From NCBI GenBank assembly GCA_018340375.1, contig JAFFJZ010000011.1:744001-808000 (forward strand): 64,000 nucleotides of DNA. Direction: 5' to 3'. The translations under genes and the position numbers were made by a program. The stretch is from Gonatopus flavifemur (lineage: Eukaryota; Arthropoda; Insecta; Hymenoptera; Dryinidae). The notes under the pieces are model-generated. The model did not search any database. It was not told the origin of the DNA and saw nothing but the letters and a program-made list of their open reading frames with translations. Shown here in pieces: positions 21,957 through 31,990 of this stretch (position 1 is the first letter of the stretch; each line of letters opens with the position of its first letter).

Positions 21957-22093
21957 CCTGTTTGCCTTCATAAGCCCTTATGAGAAAGTATGTGACCATC
22001 CTTGTTCTCCTATCACCTTGAAGATAAAAATCCTGCATGTGCTTTCGAACATGTTTTTTGTTAGCTTTTTGATCTCTTCTCCCAGTATAATAC
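21957..22093 (-). other. Candidate internal exon of an unrecognised host gene
   Basis: On the minus strand a 137-bp segment is preceded by GTGTTTCAG (acceptor-like) and followed by GTAAGA (a strong donor match). It is open throughout in the frame set by a longer open frame (22182-21742) and would start and end one base into a codon. The peptide begins YYTGRRDQKANKKHVRKHMQ and continues through a charged region to an AYEGKQ end. Composition is balanced and unlike the T-rich spurious frames elsewhere, and the segment is not in a repeat I can identify. I do not recognise the family. The upstream polypyrimidine tract is weak, so this could be chance. Confidence 0.25.
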
Positions 22094-23159
22094 CTGAAAC
22101 ACTGACATGTACACTCAAGTACATTGAATAACTTTCTCGCAAACCTTACTCTAGTTCGTTCCTCGCGTGCATACGTATTCAAATGATTTCAATTGTATAG
22201 TCATGTCGTTGTCAAAGTGAAGAAGTGCATGAACTGGGTAACACATTTCACCATTTTACTACAGCTTTGGTAAATGCAGACGTCACTGCAATAATATTTA
22301 TGCCCAACCGTGTGAGATTATAATATCTTATTTCGCGTGACGATATGGTATCCGGTTCTTAAGAAGCGCGTGGGCAACAATAGTACTTCCCAAGATGTAC
22401 AGTATGTATTTATGTATGTATGTATGTATGTATGCACTTATGTGTGTGTTTGTGGAAATTCACTCTAGATTTTATACCTCTAAGTAAATTTATTTTGATT
22501 TTCGTCAAATGATATGAACTCGGAAAGCACATAATGATAAGAGGAAGAAATGGTGGCGCAGGGGGGCAGCTATGACAGCAATCGGAAATGTACTGTAGGG
22601 TGAGAATTATGAATACAGACGAGTATTGATCTGATTGGAAATGGAATTTAGAATTATTCATTCATCACTCATGAATCATTATCATGCAAATCTTGCTCAG
22701 GATTAGGTCATATCAACCTTTCGGCGGCCGCTCTGGTGTACAAAGTTCACGGAAACTGATTTTTTGTTGGAACTTCATTTGAAACAAAATCCAATTGGTC
22801 GTGGGGTAAGATGTGTTCCTTTCTTGTTTATTTAACATAAAAAATCAGCAATTGTTATTCATTCATCGCTTACTGTGTCATATACACGAAATGGTATAAG
22901 AAGTGTCCTTTGGTTTTGTGTACACACGACAGAATTACTTGTTATATTTACCACAATTTGGAATAAAATTTAGCACAGGGACTACTCCAATTTAGTTAGA
23001 GTTACCACAATTTGTTCTGAATGGTAATAAGAATTGTATATGTCCTACACAAAACCACATTGAGGGAACTGCTATAGTGAAATATGGACGGACCAAACAT
23101 TTGGTCCTTACACTCAATCGCATCGTTATTCTAACTGAACGTATCGTTAGTTTGACTAA
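22094..23159. other. Mostly single-copy stretch with a microsatellite
   Basis: (ATGT)n-like run at about 22402-22436. No gene recognised; candidate intron or flank of the possible exon at 21957-22093. Confidence 0.35.
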
Positions 23160-23253
23160 CCCATCTAGCACATAATGTTACAATGATATTACAGAAATAT
23201 GAATATATTGCAGTAATACTGCAGCAATATTCCTGCGGTATTTGTGCTGAATG
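23160..23253. mobile_element. Short MITE (CCCATCTAGCACA ... TGTGCTGAATGGG)
   Basis: 94 bp. The interior pairs around GCAGTAATACTGC. Its terminus resembles the CCCAAGNAGCA group, and the GCAATATT words resemble 38160-38309. Confidence 0.65.
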
Positions 23254-23319
23254 GGAAGCGTATCGTTATTCCAATTGATTCGTTTATTTTTCATGATTGC
23301 GCAGTTTACATCAGTTGTT

Positions 23320-23740
23320 TCAGCGAAGATTCGCTGATCCCAAAAAGATCTGTCTGCCTGCCTCTGTGTGTGTGTACGTGTGTGTGTATGTGTGCGCACC
23401 CTATAATTCTCCTCAGAATGTACGGATCAGAATAATTTTTGCCTATTGATTTTGGTATCGAAATATTGCGGAATGTTGTTAAAAAGTTTATTATTTTGCG
23501 GCCGCAAATATCTTCGCTTCCCGTCATCCGATTGCAATGATATTGATACTGTGTTCGAGTCATGAACCAATAATGTTTCCGTATCGTACCTGTGGGATAT
23601 GCCCGATTATGGTGATAGAAACTATAACTGTGTATTTGCTTATTACTCCGCATATTGGCTTCGAGAAGAGTTGTGGTAATCTGTCGCATATTAATGGTTC
23701 TTTCCGCCACAATAAAGTACATCCCACGGCCAAGATATGA
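23320..23740 (+). repeat. Family N repeat segment
   Basis: CTGATCCCAAAAAGATCTG, CTGCCTGCCTCTGTG with a (TG)n run (23363-23395), AAATATTGCGGAAT and TCTTCGCTTCCCGTCATCCG match the order of words at 47580-47880. Confidence 0.65.
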
Positions 23741-23759
23741 ATATATTAATTTTTACTAC

Positions 23760-23780
23760 ACTGAGAGAAATTTTTGAGGT
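23760..23780. mobile_element. Orphan CACTGAGAGAAA left end
   Basis: TA then CACTGAGAGAAATTTTTG. The element appears to be interrupted by the H copy at 23781; the continuation after 23890 (TTACTGTAACTAAAACTAG) resembles the interior of 42503-42640. No right end found. Confidence 0.45.
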
Positions 23781-23890
23781 CCCATGTGGAAAAAATGTCT
23801 AAAACTATATACAATTGTACACAATTTGTATACAATTGTACACAATTTGTATACAATTGTACACAGTTTTGGACATTCTTTCCACATGGG
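23781..23890. mobile_element. H-family palindromic element with internal tandem repeat
   Basis: Ends CCCATGTGGAAAAAATGTC and GACATTCTTTCCACATGGG. The loop consists of about three 22-bp repeats of the word ACACAATTTGTATACAATTG. Second copy 10893-11027. Confidence 0.85.
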
Positions 23891-24855
23891 GTTACTGTAA
23901 CTAAAACTAGGTCTTCACATAAGATTCGCGTCAAAGGAAGATAAAATGGTTACCAATAATTATTCCAATCTCTTGTCATATCAAGATGATCAAGATAATT
24001 TGAGAGTATAAATGAAATCAACGGAATAGGGTGGAACTTTGATCATTCAAACAAAATTAGCAGAGATATATGTCGAAATATGCCATGAAACCTGCACCGA
24101 GACCAATACCGAGACTAGTTCTGAGAATGAGAGAATATCTTAGTTATCTTCTGCGATGAAATCGGAATTCCATGTGATTTTGTTACACCTGTGGTTCTAT
24201 GACTTCCATCTCACATAGTACTATTTTTATGAATTTTCATTCTAAAGGTTTCCATTGAACACACTACAATAACTCGCATTGAATTCCATTTATTGATTCA
24301 TGCCTGTTCAAGATTACGTGGGTGATCAAAACCGAGTTGCTTTCTTCGTAGAATATTTACCTTATCATTTGATTCGGGTATAAGTATATTAGAAATATAT
24401 ACGCATACACACGTACAAAATTAGAGAGGAGGTTGGAGAACTAGCGAAAATAAAGGCAAGAAGTATAGGTGCCGAGGGATGGACCACTCAGCTGGACCGT
24501 GTTGTGAAGCCGAACACAGTCTTGGGTGCAGTAGACAACTCACCCTCCGCTATTACTTTTTTCACGTGTCAATATTGGAACACTTCTTCTACTTCACTCA
24601 TACAGAAGGAAGACATTTAGAAAGTTGAGGAAGAGTTATAGAAAGAAGCTTTATTGTTATAGTATACAAGAAATGAAAACCATAAAAGAAAGAACGTGCG
24701 ATGAGGGCGAATGTATGTATGGAATCTTTTTAATACTAGACAGGAACGTATAACAAAGACACTGGTAATAGTTCTAATATGAATGGTTATGAAGAAATGA
24801 GGGAATACAAATTTCCGATGAAGTATACAAATCCCTGGAGAAGATTATTCGATTT
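23891..24855. other. Single-copy stretch with a higher-GC segment
   Basis: 24430-24560 is unusually balanced in composition (CCGAGGGATGGACCACTCAG, CTTGGGTGCAGTAGAC). On the minus strand it contains GGAGGGTGAGT, a donor-like sequence, downstream of a pyrimidine-rich tract (24570-24630 complement). This is a weak hint of an exon; no protein is recognised. Confidence 0.3.
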
Positions 24856-25570
24856 TGAGGGGACCCGGTGGTCTAGCATCCGTAAATTGGACGAATTTTC
24901 AGGATTTTTTTTTTTTAGTGAAAATAATGAATAGAATTCAAACTTGACAGATATGTTGAATGACTTCAAAAGTATACAAAAATATTATTCTTCAAGGAAA
25001 AAAAATTTTTTAATTGGTTTAAACTCATTTATCTCGAAACTACTTTATTCTGCATGGTGTTATACGAAGAAGAAAAACTACTCGACAGATTCGTCTGAAA
25101 TCTTAGTATGTTATTTAGTACATCAGTGGCTATCGCAGGAACTACAATAAAGTTTCCAAGTCAATACTTATTATTTTTGACATAAAAAACTTGATGAAAA
25201 AATGATCTGTTTTCGGAAAATAAATTTCAAGGACGCGCCATTTTGTCAATTTTTGAATTTTTTTTTAATTCCCGTCCCTGCGATCACCACACCCATATTG
25301 ATTAGGAATTTATTTGGTTTTTTGTTTTCAAATAAGTGGAAGAGGTAAAACTTACAACACCAGCCAGGTCCATTTTTTGAGGAGGGCGAATTCGGCGCCA
25401 TTTTCAAACCAATTGAAGAATTTTTTTTTCTTGAAGAATAGTATTTTTGTATACTTTTGAAGTCATTCAACATATCTGTCACGTTTGAATACTAGCGTTC
25501 GTTATTTTCATTGAAAAAAAATCCTGACAATTTGTCAAATTTACGGATGCTAGACCACCGAGTCCCCTCA
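24856..25570. mobile_element. Non-autonomous element with about 170-bp inverted repeats
   Basis: Ends TGAGGGGACCCGGTGGTCTA and TAGACCACCGAGTCCCCTCA; arms continue through GCATCCGTAAATT, GACAGATATGTTGAATGAC and GTATACAAAAATA. The unique centre is about 370 bp. Identical short peptides read from each arm on opposite strands arise from the repeat and are not genes. Confidence 0.9.
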
Positions 25571-25913
25571 ATCAAAACCCTCTCAGGTTCATATTGAAAA
25601 AAAAAATTCAGTTGATTTCAATAGTTAAGTAAATTCAAGTTCCTGCGAAAACCCACTTTGTGGAAATTAAGACTGTTATTCAATCCAAATCATGTTCATC
25701 CAATTCGTATCACAATCGTGTAACTTTGCCGGGATTTAATCATACATGCAACGTAGTCGGGTTAGGACAGGGAGCATGAACTTGAATGGATAATTTTTAA
25801 ACTGATTTCAGCGTCATCATATGAAATAGTACTGGAAATAAGTTCTCGTGGATGCTTTAACACAAAAGTTTTACAATTAGAATCAGCGTTTACATGTAAA
25901 CATACGTAAAATA
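25571..25913. other. Unassigned AT-rich spacer
   Basis: No gene or repeat recognised. Confidence 0.3.
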
Positions 25914-26081
25914 CCCAAGTAGAAATGCTCTAGTTATTGACGAGTTTTGTAACGCTTAACTAGCCAGATACTATAGACACTGGCAAGTACCTCACCAGAA
26001 CCCTACGAGGCACTTGCAAGCGTCTAGTTTTTGACTAGTTAAGCGTTACAAAACCTGCCCAATAGAGCATTTGTACTAGGG
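25914..26081. mobile_element. CCCTAGTAGAAAT-type MITE, second copy
   Basis: 168 bp, TA on both sides (25912-25913 and 26082-26083). Same sequence as 3943-4110 apart from scattered changes (CCTCACCAGAACCCTACGAG is shared). Confidence 0.9.
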
Positions 26082-26083
26082 TA

Positions 26084-26381
26084 CCCGCCCGTACGGCGGC
26101 GGTAAATCAGTTGAGAAATTATCCATCGAAGTTGATCCCTTTTTGGCAAGGATAATTGGAATCTTATACCATTAAGGTGAATGGAATCACGAACGACAAA
26201 AAATAACAAATGAATTTGCAATTAATTGTTCGAATGATGAAGGTGATGAATATTACGCATTTATCATTCCTGTTTATCACATAAATGTGAGTTATGAATT
26301 CGTTTAGCATTCTTTCTGGGTGATCCTACCCTAGTAACATTAGGATATTGTATATATACTATAATATTCTAAAGTACCCCA
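26084..26381. other. Unassigned spacer
   Basis: No gene or repeat recognised. Confidence 0.3.
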
Positions 26382-26532
26382 CACTGAAAAAAATGTTTTG
26401 TTGCGGTAACAACATTTTTGTTATTTTGACAAAAGCTTTGTGTTGAAATGTGATCAACAAAATTCTTTGGTCAAAACAACCGAAATTTTGTTCAATCAAC
26501 AAAAGTTTGGTTATCGTAACCAAATATTTTTG
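26382..26532. mobile_element. MITE with ACAAAA/TTTTGTT-rich interior
   Basis: Left end CACTGAAAAAAATG; the arms pair loosely (TTGCGGTAACAACA with TGGTTATCGTAACCAAA). The right end is cut by the CACGG element at 26533. Confidence 0.6.
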
Positions 26533-26785
26533 CACGCGGAGAAAAATAGATACCAATGACAAGCATCTGAGGACAAACATCTGGTTTATACCAATTTTCC
26601 CTTGTCCCTAATATCCATATGTTAAGGAGTATAATCCAGATTATAAGGAGTATAATGCAGATTATAAAGAGTCATAAGAAGTTATTAAAGACTAGTACCC
26701 CAATGGTATAATCTAGATGCTTGTCCCCATATACTAACCCGTATAATATTTCTTATACCCATTAGTATATATTTTTCTCCGTGTG
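26533..26785. mobile_element. CACGGAG-family MITE, divergent interior
   Basis: Ends CACGCGGAGAAAAATA and TATATTTTTCTCCGTG. Only the inner words GATACCAATGACAAGCATCT and AGATGCTTGTCC pair. The interior is unrelated to the copies at 3756 and 7686. Confidence 0.75.
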
Positions 26786-26787
26786 TA

Positions 26788-26890
26788 GAAGGACATTCTC
26801 AATTGAAGAAGAGGACAAAAGTGAAATATCTTTTCTGATTGAGAGGGATTTTCCCTCTCATTTCCAGATTACTTTTCTTTTGATGTGATA
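26788..26890. repeat. Dispersed repeat AM, copy 1
   Basis: Matches 43022-43120 in direct orientation (ATTCTCAATTGAAGAAGA, CTTTTCTGAT.GAGAGG, TTCCAGATTA). No inverted ends visible. Confidence 0.65.
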
Positions 26891-26935
26891 GTTTATTGTG
26901 AATGTCCGAAACGTCAACATTATGATTAAATTGTA

Positions 26936-27387
26936 TACAGGGAGTCCCATTTTAATTTTTATATCGGATTAACTCAAAAACTAGGAGTTTTGGAGGAAAA
27001 TGTTTCGAACAAAAGTTGTGAGATTCCGAGGGGGACATCTGATGGTGACCTTGACTTTGGCCTCGGATCTCAACTTCAAGGTCATTCAGAGGTCAACTTT
27101 TGTTTCTTAAATAAAATCCCCTATTTTTGACTGCAGATTCAGATTTGACGTTGACAAACAAAAAACTTTTGTCTGAATCATTTTTCCGAATTCCGCACAG
27201 ATGGCGCTCTAATCGATAAGAAATGAGTTTTATGAAACACTCGTATTGCTTTCTGTGTAAAACGACATTTAACTCTCCAGTGTTTTTTTTTCAGCTTCTG
27301 AGGATTACCTTCGCCATTAGAGTTACCCAATGTGCACCACGAGGAGGTTGAGCGATCGGATCTTGCACATCTTTGTGGCCCTGAAAA
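26936..27387 (+). repeat. Left terminal inverted repeat of the DD41D transposon
   Basis: Reverse complement of 28807-29257. It begins CAGGGAGTCCCATTTTAAT (the right end reads CAGGGTGTCCC). Differences are scattered point changes, for example GGATTAACTC against GGAATAACTC. At its inner edge it joins directly to an inverted transposase fragment (27388-27509). Confidence 0.92.
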
Positions 27388-27509
27388 TTTGATGAAACCC
27401 CATAAGTAAAAATCCAAAGTGATAAGATCCGGAGACCTAGCTGGGATTTTCCATCGACCAATATCGACAATTATGTCTGTTCGTAGCACCGTTACTGTGA
27501 ATTGTTGCC
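27388..27509 (-). pseudogene. Inverted, internally deleted fragment of the same transposase
   Basis: Read on the minus strand, 27441-27509 matches transposase positions 28143-28212 and 27388-27440 matches 28511-28563, including the ARSPD and LDFYLWGFIK motif. The intervening 298 bp (28213-28510) and the following 243 bp (28564-28806) are missing. The fragment runs on without a break into the left terminal repeat. At the position of the first stop in the main copy (TGG TGA) this fragment reads TGG TCG, a serine codon. It therefore derives from a copy without that stop. Confidence 0.88.
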
Positions 27510-27687
27510 AAACACAAGTACACAACAATACTTGTGTTTATCATGAACAAGAAAGTTCATACTAGAGCATTGTTTACAAACCTAAGTGAAACGGAATGTT
27601 CAATATCCTTCATTCATTCACAAATTCTTTTCGATATACGATTCAAACTTGAAGATCTTTGATCAGTGTTGTGAAGGTCTCGATACC
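27510..27687 (+). other. Short leader between left arm and transposase
   Basis: About 180 bp of AT-rich sequence upstream of the transposase start. It contains a small inverted repeat (ACACAAGTA ... TACTTGTGT, about 27511-27538). No convincing TATA box can be assigned. It probably holds the element's promoter, by position only. Confidence 0.3.
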
Positions 27688-28737
27688 ATGGATTATCCTT
27701 GGGGTGAAATACTTGATATTCTCCTGATACTAGGAGAATGTCGACGTAATTACGCTGCAGCATCAAGATTGTATGGAGAGGGGTATCCAAACAGACGCCA
27801 GCCTTCACTTCAGGCGATACGCTCAATAGAAAGACGAGTTAGAAGAATGAATATCCTACGAGTCAGAAGGCGTTATGATGGAAATCGTATGGATGCACGC
27901 TCAGTAGCCGTTTCAGGAATGGTGCACCTGAATCCTCACGTTAGTACCAGAGAAATCCAGCACCAATTAGGTATCCCAAGATCAACGGCACACCGCATAC
28001 TAAGATCTGGTAAATATCATCCTTACCACATTACACTGGTGCAAGCATTAAGTGAAGATGATCTTGGACGTAGGGTTGAATTCGGCCAATGGGCCTCGAA
28101 GCAACCGCCTGGTTTTTTCAATTACGTGATGTTCAGTGATGAGGCAACATTTCGCAGTAACGGTGTTATGAACAGACATAATTGTCATTATTGGTGAATT
28201 GAAAATCCCAGATGGCATCGACAAGTTGACAATCAACATCGCTGGAATCTGAATGTGTGGTGTGAGATTTTGAATGGTCAGATCATTGGTCCTTATTTCT
28301 TCCAACATACTGTTAGGAAGGAAAATTATCTGCAATTGATTCGGGACAAATGACCAAGGATGTTGGAAGATGTTGATCTCCACACACGGAACAGGATGTG
28401 GCTTCAACATGATGGGGCACCACCTCATAACGCTGCAATTGTCAGAAATTTCTTAAACACATCTTACCCACACAGATGGATTGGTCGCGGTGGATACATT
28501 GCCTGGCCGGCTAGGTCTCCGGATTTGACCCCTTTGGATTTTTACTTATGGGGTTTCATCAAAGATGTAGTTTATGAAAGACCACCAACGACCAGAGATG
28601 ACATGAAACGCCGAATACGAACTGTCTGCCGAACAATTCCACGTCATGTGCTTTTGTCGTTAGAACCACATTTTCAGAGACGACTTAGGTTATGCCAACA
28701 GGTCAACGGTACAAATATCGAACATTTGATACGGTGA
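27688..28737 (+). pseudogene. DD41D Tc1/mariner transposase, interrupted by two in-frame TGA codons
   Basis: DDE transposase that would cut and paste its own element at TA sites in nuclear DNA. The chosen start (MDYPWGEILDIL) gives 349 codons and leads straight into a helix-turn-helix-like N-terminal region (LGECRRNYAAASRLYGEGYP; later STREIQHQLGIPRSTAHRIL). An upstream in-frame ATG at 27586 is less likely. Acidic residues: D about 151 in FSDEATF, D about 242 in QHDGAPPHNA, D about 284 in SPDLTPLDFYLWG. The last two have 41 residues between them, hence DD41D, the spacing reported for rosa/VS-type mariner relatives. TGA stops fall at 28195-28197 (codon 170) and 28351-28353 (codon 222). No frameshift is seen: the frame stays open between and after them. 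Both stops lie between the first and second catalytic residues, so no truncated product would have a full active site. Family identification is strong; subfamily placement rests on the counted spacing. Confidence 0.93.
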
Positions 28738-28806
28738 ATTTTCATACATATTGCAGAGCGTTTGTCGTGAAAAATTACACACCTCTACAGTCCAGACAAT
28801 CGGCCC

Positions 28807-29257
28807 TTTTCAGGGCCACAAAGATGTGCGAAATCCGATCGCTCAACCTCCTCGTGGTGCACATTGGGTAACTCTAATGGCGACGGTAATCCTCAGAAGC
28901 TGAAAAAAAGCACTGGAGAGTCGAATGTCGTTTTACACAGACAGCAATACGAGTGTTTCATAAAACTCATTTCTTATCGATTAGAGCGCCATCTGTGCGG
29001 AATTCGGAAAAATGATTCAGACAAAAGTTTTTTGTTTTTCAACGTCAAATCTGAATCTGCAGTCAAAAATAGGGGATTTTATTTGAGAAACAACAGTTGA
29101 CCTCTGAATGACCTTGAAGTTGAGATCCGAGGCCAAAGTCAAGGTCACCATCAGATGTCCCCCTCGGAATCTCACAACTTTTGTTCGAAACATTTTCCTC
29201 CAAAACTCCTAGTTTTTGAGTTATTCCGATATAAAAATTAAAATGGGACACCCTGTA
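28807..29257 (-). repeat. Right terminal inverted repeat of the DD41D transposon
   Basis: Reverse complement of 26936-27387, ending GGGACACCCTG and followed by TATA. It starts about 70 bp after the transposase stop, so the 3' untranslated sequence lies partly within the repeat. Confidence 0.92.
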
Positions 29258-29259
29258 TA

Positions 29260-29530
29260 GTCTTTTGAGCATTTCTCAACTTCATTCGGTTGAAATCAAT
29301 ATTTGTTTGCTGCAAATGGATATTTGAACCTATTGAAACAAGCTGGTATTTGAATCGAATAATTCTTCTTCCTGTATAATTCTCCAGTTGAATGAAAATA
29401 ATTGAATTCCTCCGGGAGTATATCAATAAGTATATGACTTCAATGATGGGAACATTTGATCTTGAAATTGTTTCGTTCAGGTACACCTTGGTAAAGCATT
29501 TCTTAAGATTATCTGAGTATGCTATTGTGA
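29260..29530. other. Unassigned spacer right of the transposon
   Basis: No gene or repeat recognised. Confidence 0.3.
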
Positions 29531-29937
29531 CCCTAGCGGATCTGGGTGAACCGATAAGTGGCCAAAAATTTCGGTTACATTTTAGTGAAAAATCTTGGTT
29601 TTGGTAACTTGTTGGTCGTTTAGGAAATTTTTTTCAACAAAAATTGACCAAAATCCAACAAAAATTCAACCAATCTCAATTTGGTGGTTTTCAGTTATTT
29701 TGTGGTGATTTTCTGGGTTTTCACTTCAAAAATACCAACAAGATTCCAAAAACAGAGCACATTTTTTGGTGACCTTTTGGTGGCAGATTTGTTCAAAGTA
29801 ACCGTTAGTTTTCGGTCACAAATAGGTCATTATATGGTAAACGCCATCTGGGTAACCATTTTCTGACCAAATTTTTACCAAACCAAATAATAACCGAAAG
29901 TAAATCAAAAAAATTGGTCACTTTGGAATCGCTAGGC
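29531..29937. mobile_element. MITE with GGTAAC/GACCAA-rich interior
   Basis: The left CCCTAGCGGATCTGGGTGA pairs with the right CACTTTGGAATCGCTAGG. The interior consists largely of TTTTGGT, ACCAAA and GACCAA words. An open frame at 29681-29866 is a by-product. Confidence 0.6.
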
Positions 29938-30816
29938 AAGTGATTGAACATGCTCTCAGTTGAACTGTGTTTAGTGATAAAACATTTTTTTTTATCCTCA
30001 ATACGTTAACTATGAATCTTTTTATCATGCCATGTGTTTGAAACATGGGAGAATATTTGAGTATAAATTGAGAATGGGAAGATCAGAACTGAAATACATG
30101 AAATTACGATAACTAAATTTTCTTTGAATTATCTGTAATGAGAGTAAGTGGTTTACGAGTATACTGAGATTTTCATACATAAAAAAAGTTTACTTCCAGA
30201 ATGATGAAACATCAAATGATAGATTGTTTTTCAACATGATATAATATCATCATCATATCTGTAAATTATTCGACAACAATATGTAAATAATTGAAAATAA
30301 AGGGACTGGAAATCTTGTGTACCATGATTTGAATGGCTGATCTCAACAGTGTAGGAATCATCCGTTAATTTAAGAATTTATTTGTGTGTATATATGTGTG
30401 TATATATATGTATATACATACATGCATAGGTATGTACACGCCCACATAAAGATCAGTGGCCGTGAAGCGTAGGAAAAAACCTTCTTGGATTAGGTCATTT
30501 ATTTACGGTTAAATTGTGAATCACGACAGGGATGAGATTAGAGATAATTCAACATCTTGAATGTTCCTCACATGTAATGTTTATTTCCACACTTATTTTG
30601 ACTCACCCTGCATATTCACCTTTCGACATTACCTGATAACTTTTATGCCAATTCTTCGAAACGCTGGCACTAGAAAAAGAAAACAGAAAGTGTTTGAACC
30701 GTACGACAGGGAATAAATGTATTTTCATCGATTCCCACCTCACTCCCATTGTTCTGTTCTCCTGCTTGGATAAGCGTTCGCATACTGAGGAAAGAAATGC
30801 TGGAATTCACATGGAA
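29938..30816. other. AT-rich stretch with a (TG/TA)n microsatellite
   Basis: Mixed TGTGTATATA run at about 30382-30433. No gene recognised. Confidence 0.35.
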
Positions 30817-31641
30817 CACAGTTGGAAATTTTGTGTTAAATTCAACACATTCCACATGTCCCAAACGGTCCACACATATTTTTGTGTCGATATCACATAA
30901 TGTATTTGTGTTAGCTAATAACTCAAGCTCGATGTAAATAATATAACACAAAAGGATGTTGATGAAATTTTGATTGGAATTTCCGATCGTGTAAATTCAA
31001 CAGATAAGTACTGTCAAATGAAATCCAAAATAAGGAATGAATCAACAGTTCACAAGTGTAATTTATGGATTTTTTTACATCAATCAAATGTGAAAATCAC
31101 ACTTTGTTCGTGTTGAAACAATGCATAAGAATAAATTGAAAAAAAACAGTACTTCCATGAGCATTGAACATGGATCGTCGGAACCGAATGTTGAAGCTGT
31201 ATCACTCAAGCCACTGCCGGTCCTTTGATTGAGTGTACTTTCTTTGCGTATATCGACTCGCACTCTATCTTCAAATTCACATATCTAGAAAACGAATTTC
31301 CATTAGAATGAAAGCTAAAACCAAAATGCATGAACAGTTCTTCCGACGACTACTAAAGTTACACGTACATAGAAGGTTCATAAAAAATAGCTCCCACCAC
31401 TGGCGATCTCCCCTTGGTAGTTGAGAACAACACAATTTTCATGTTCAATCTTGAGTTGAATAACATTTGTGTCATTTTGACACTTTTTTCACTTGTTTGA
31501 ATGATTTCACATTATAAATCAGTTGAGACCTGATTACACAAGGACTGTCTGTAGAAGTTACACGTGGTTGTGTTGAATATTTAACAGAAAATTCATGACA
31601 CACGGATTTTTTAACACATTTACACAAAATTTTCAACTGTG
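30817..31641. mobile_element. 825-bp inverted-repeat element (CACAGTTGGAAATTTTGTG)
   Basis: The left CACAGTTGGAAATTTTGTGT pairs with the right ACACAAAATTTTCAACTGTG. The interior contains many GTGTTAAA, TTCAACACA and ACACATTT words. No transposase seen. Confidence 0.72.
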
Positions 31642-31757
31642 GGCCTATCGGGCATTTATGTCTAAAAATTAGTGCAATAACCCATCAGCCATGGAATTTC
31701 CCTGATACAGGTCAAGAGTAATCTATAACTCAAGTGAGATGATGTCCAAGACATATA

Positions 31758-31990
31758 CACTATATACAATCCGCTCTCCGGATAGTGTTTCCATAATGGG
31801 ATTTCTCTCTTCATTTAATTGGGTTTGCTAGTTAATGCAAACTCGTGATTGGTCAATTCCCTTAGAAAGGGAGATAGTATGGGAACACTGGCCGAGTGGT
31901 GTCTTCTTCATATCCTTTCAGGTGTCAGTGTTTGAGGGAGAAAGAGGTCCACGACACTATTCAGAGAGCGCACTGTATTGTATAACCTAG
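31758..31990. mobile_element. Inverted-repeat element (ATATACAATCCGCTCTC)
   Basis: The left TATACAATCCGCTCTCCGGA pairs with the right TTCAGAGAGCGCACTGTATTG (GATAGTGT with ACACTATT next). The interior contains TGGCCGAGTGG, see rejected items. Confidence 0.6.

Larger units (their letters stand above)
26936..29257 (+). mobile_element. Tc1/mariner-superfamily transposon (DD41D type) with about 452-bp terminal inverted repeats
   Basis: The element starts CAGGGAGTCCCATTTTAAT and ends with the complement of CAGGGTGTCCCATTTTAAT. It is flanked by TA (26934-26935 and 29258-29259), the target duplication typical of Tc1/mariner elements. The outer arms 26936-27387 and 28807-29257 are inverted copies with only a handful of mismatches, which suggests a fairly recent origin or ongoing homogenisation. 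One transposase reading frame (27688-28737) lies between them and is broken by two stops. The left arm continues inward with two inverted pieces of the same transposase. Total length is about 2.3 kb. Autonomous Tc1/mariner elements are usually 1.3-2.4 kb, so size and content fit an autonomous element that has since decayed. Confidence 0.93.

Noticed and set aside
21742..22182. 146-codon minus-strand frame as one gene
   Set aside because: Its 3' part is AT-rich non-coding-like sequence containing ACACCAAA repeat words. Only the central 137 bp bounded by splice-like sites was kept, as a weak exon candidate.
24944..25482. Two frames beginning with the same peptide on opposite strands
   Set aside because: They are the two arms of the inverted repeat at 24856-25570.
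27178..27528. 116-codon minus-strand frame with a transposase motif
   Set aside because: It is the inverted, deleted transposase fragment plus the terminal repeat, not a second gene.
31888..31900. TGGCCGAGTGG, a match to the tRNA A-box, suggesting a tRNA or SINE head
   Set aside because: No B-box (GGTTCGANTCC) follows at the expected distance, no cloverleaf can be drawn, and it lies within an inverted-repeat element.
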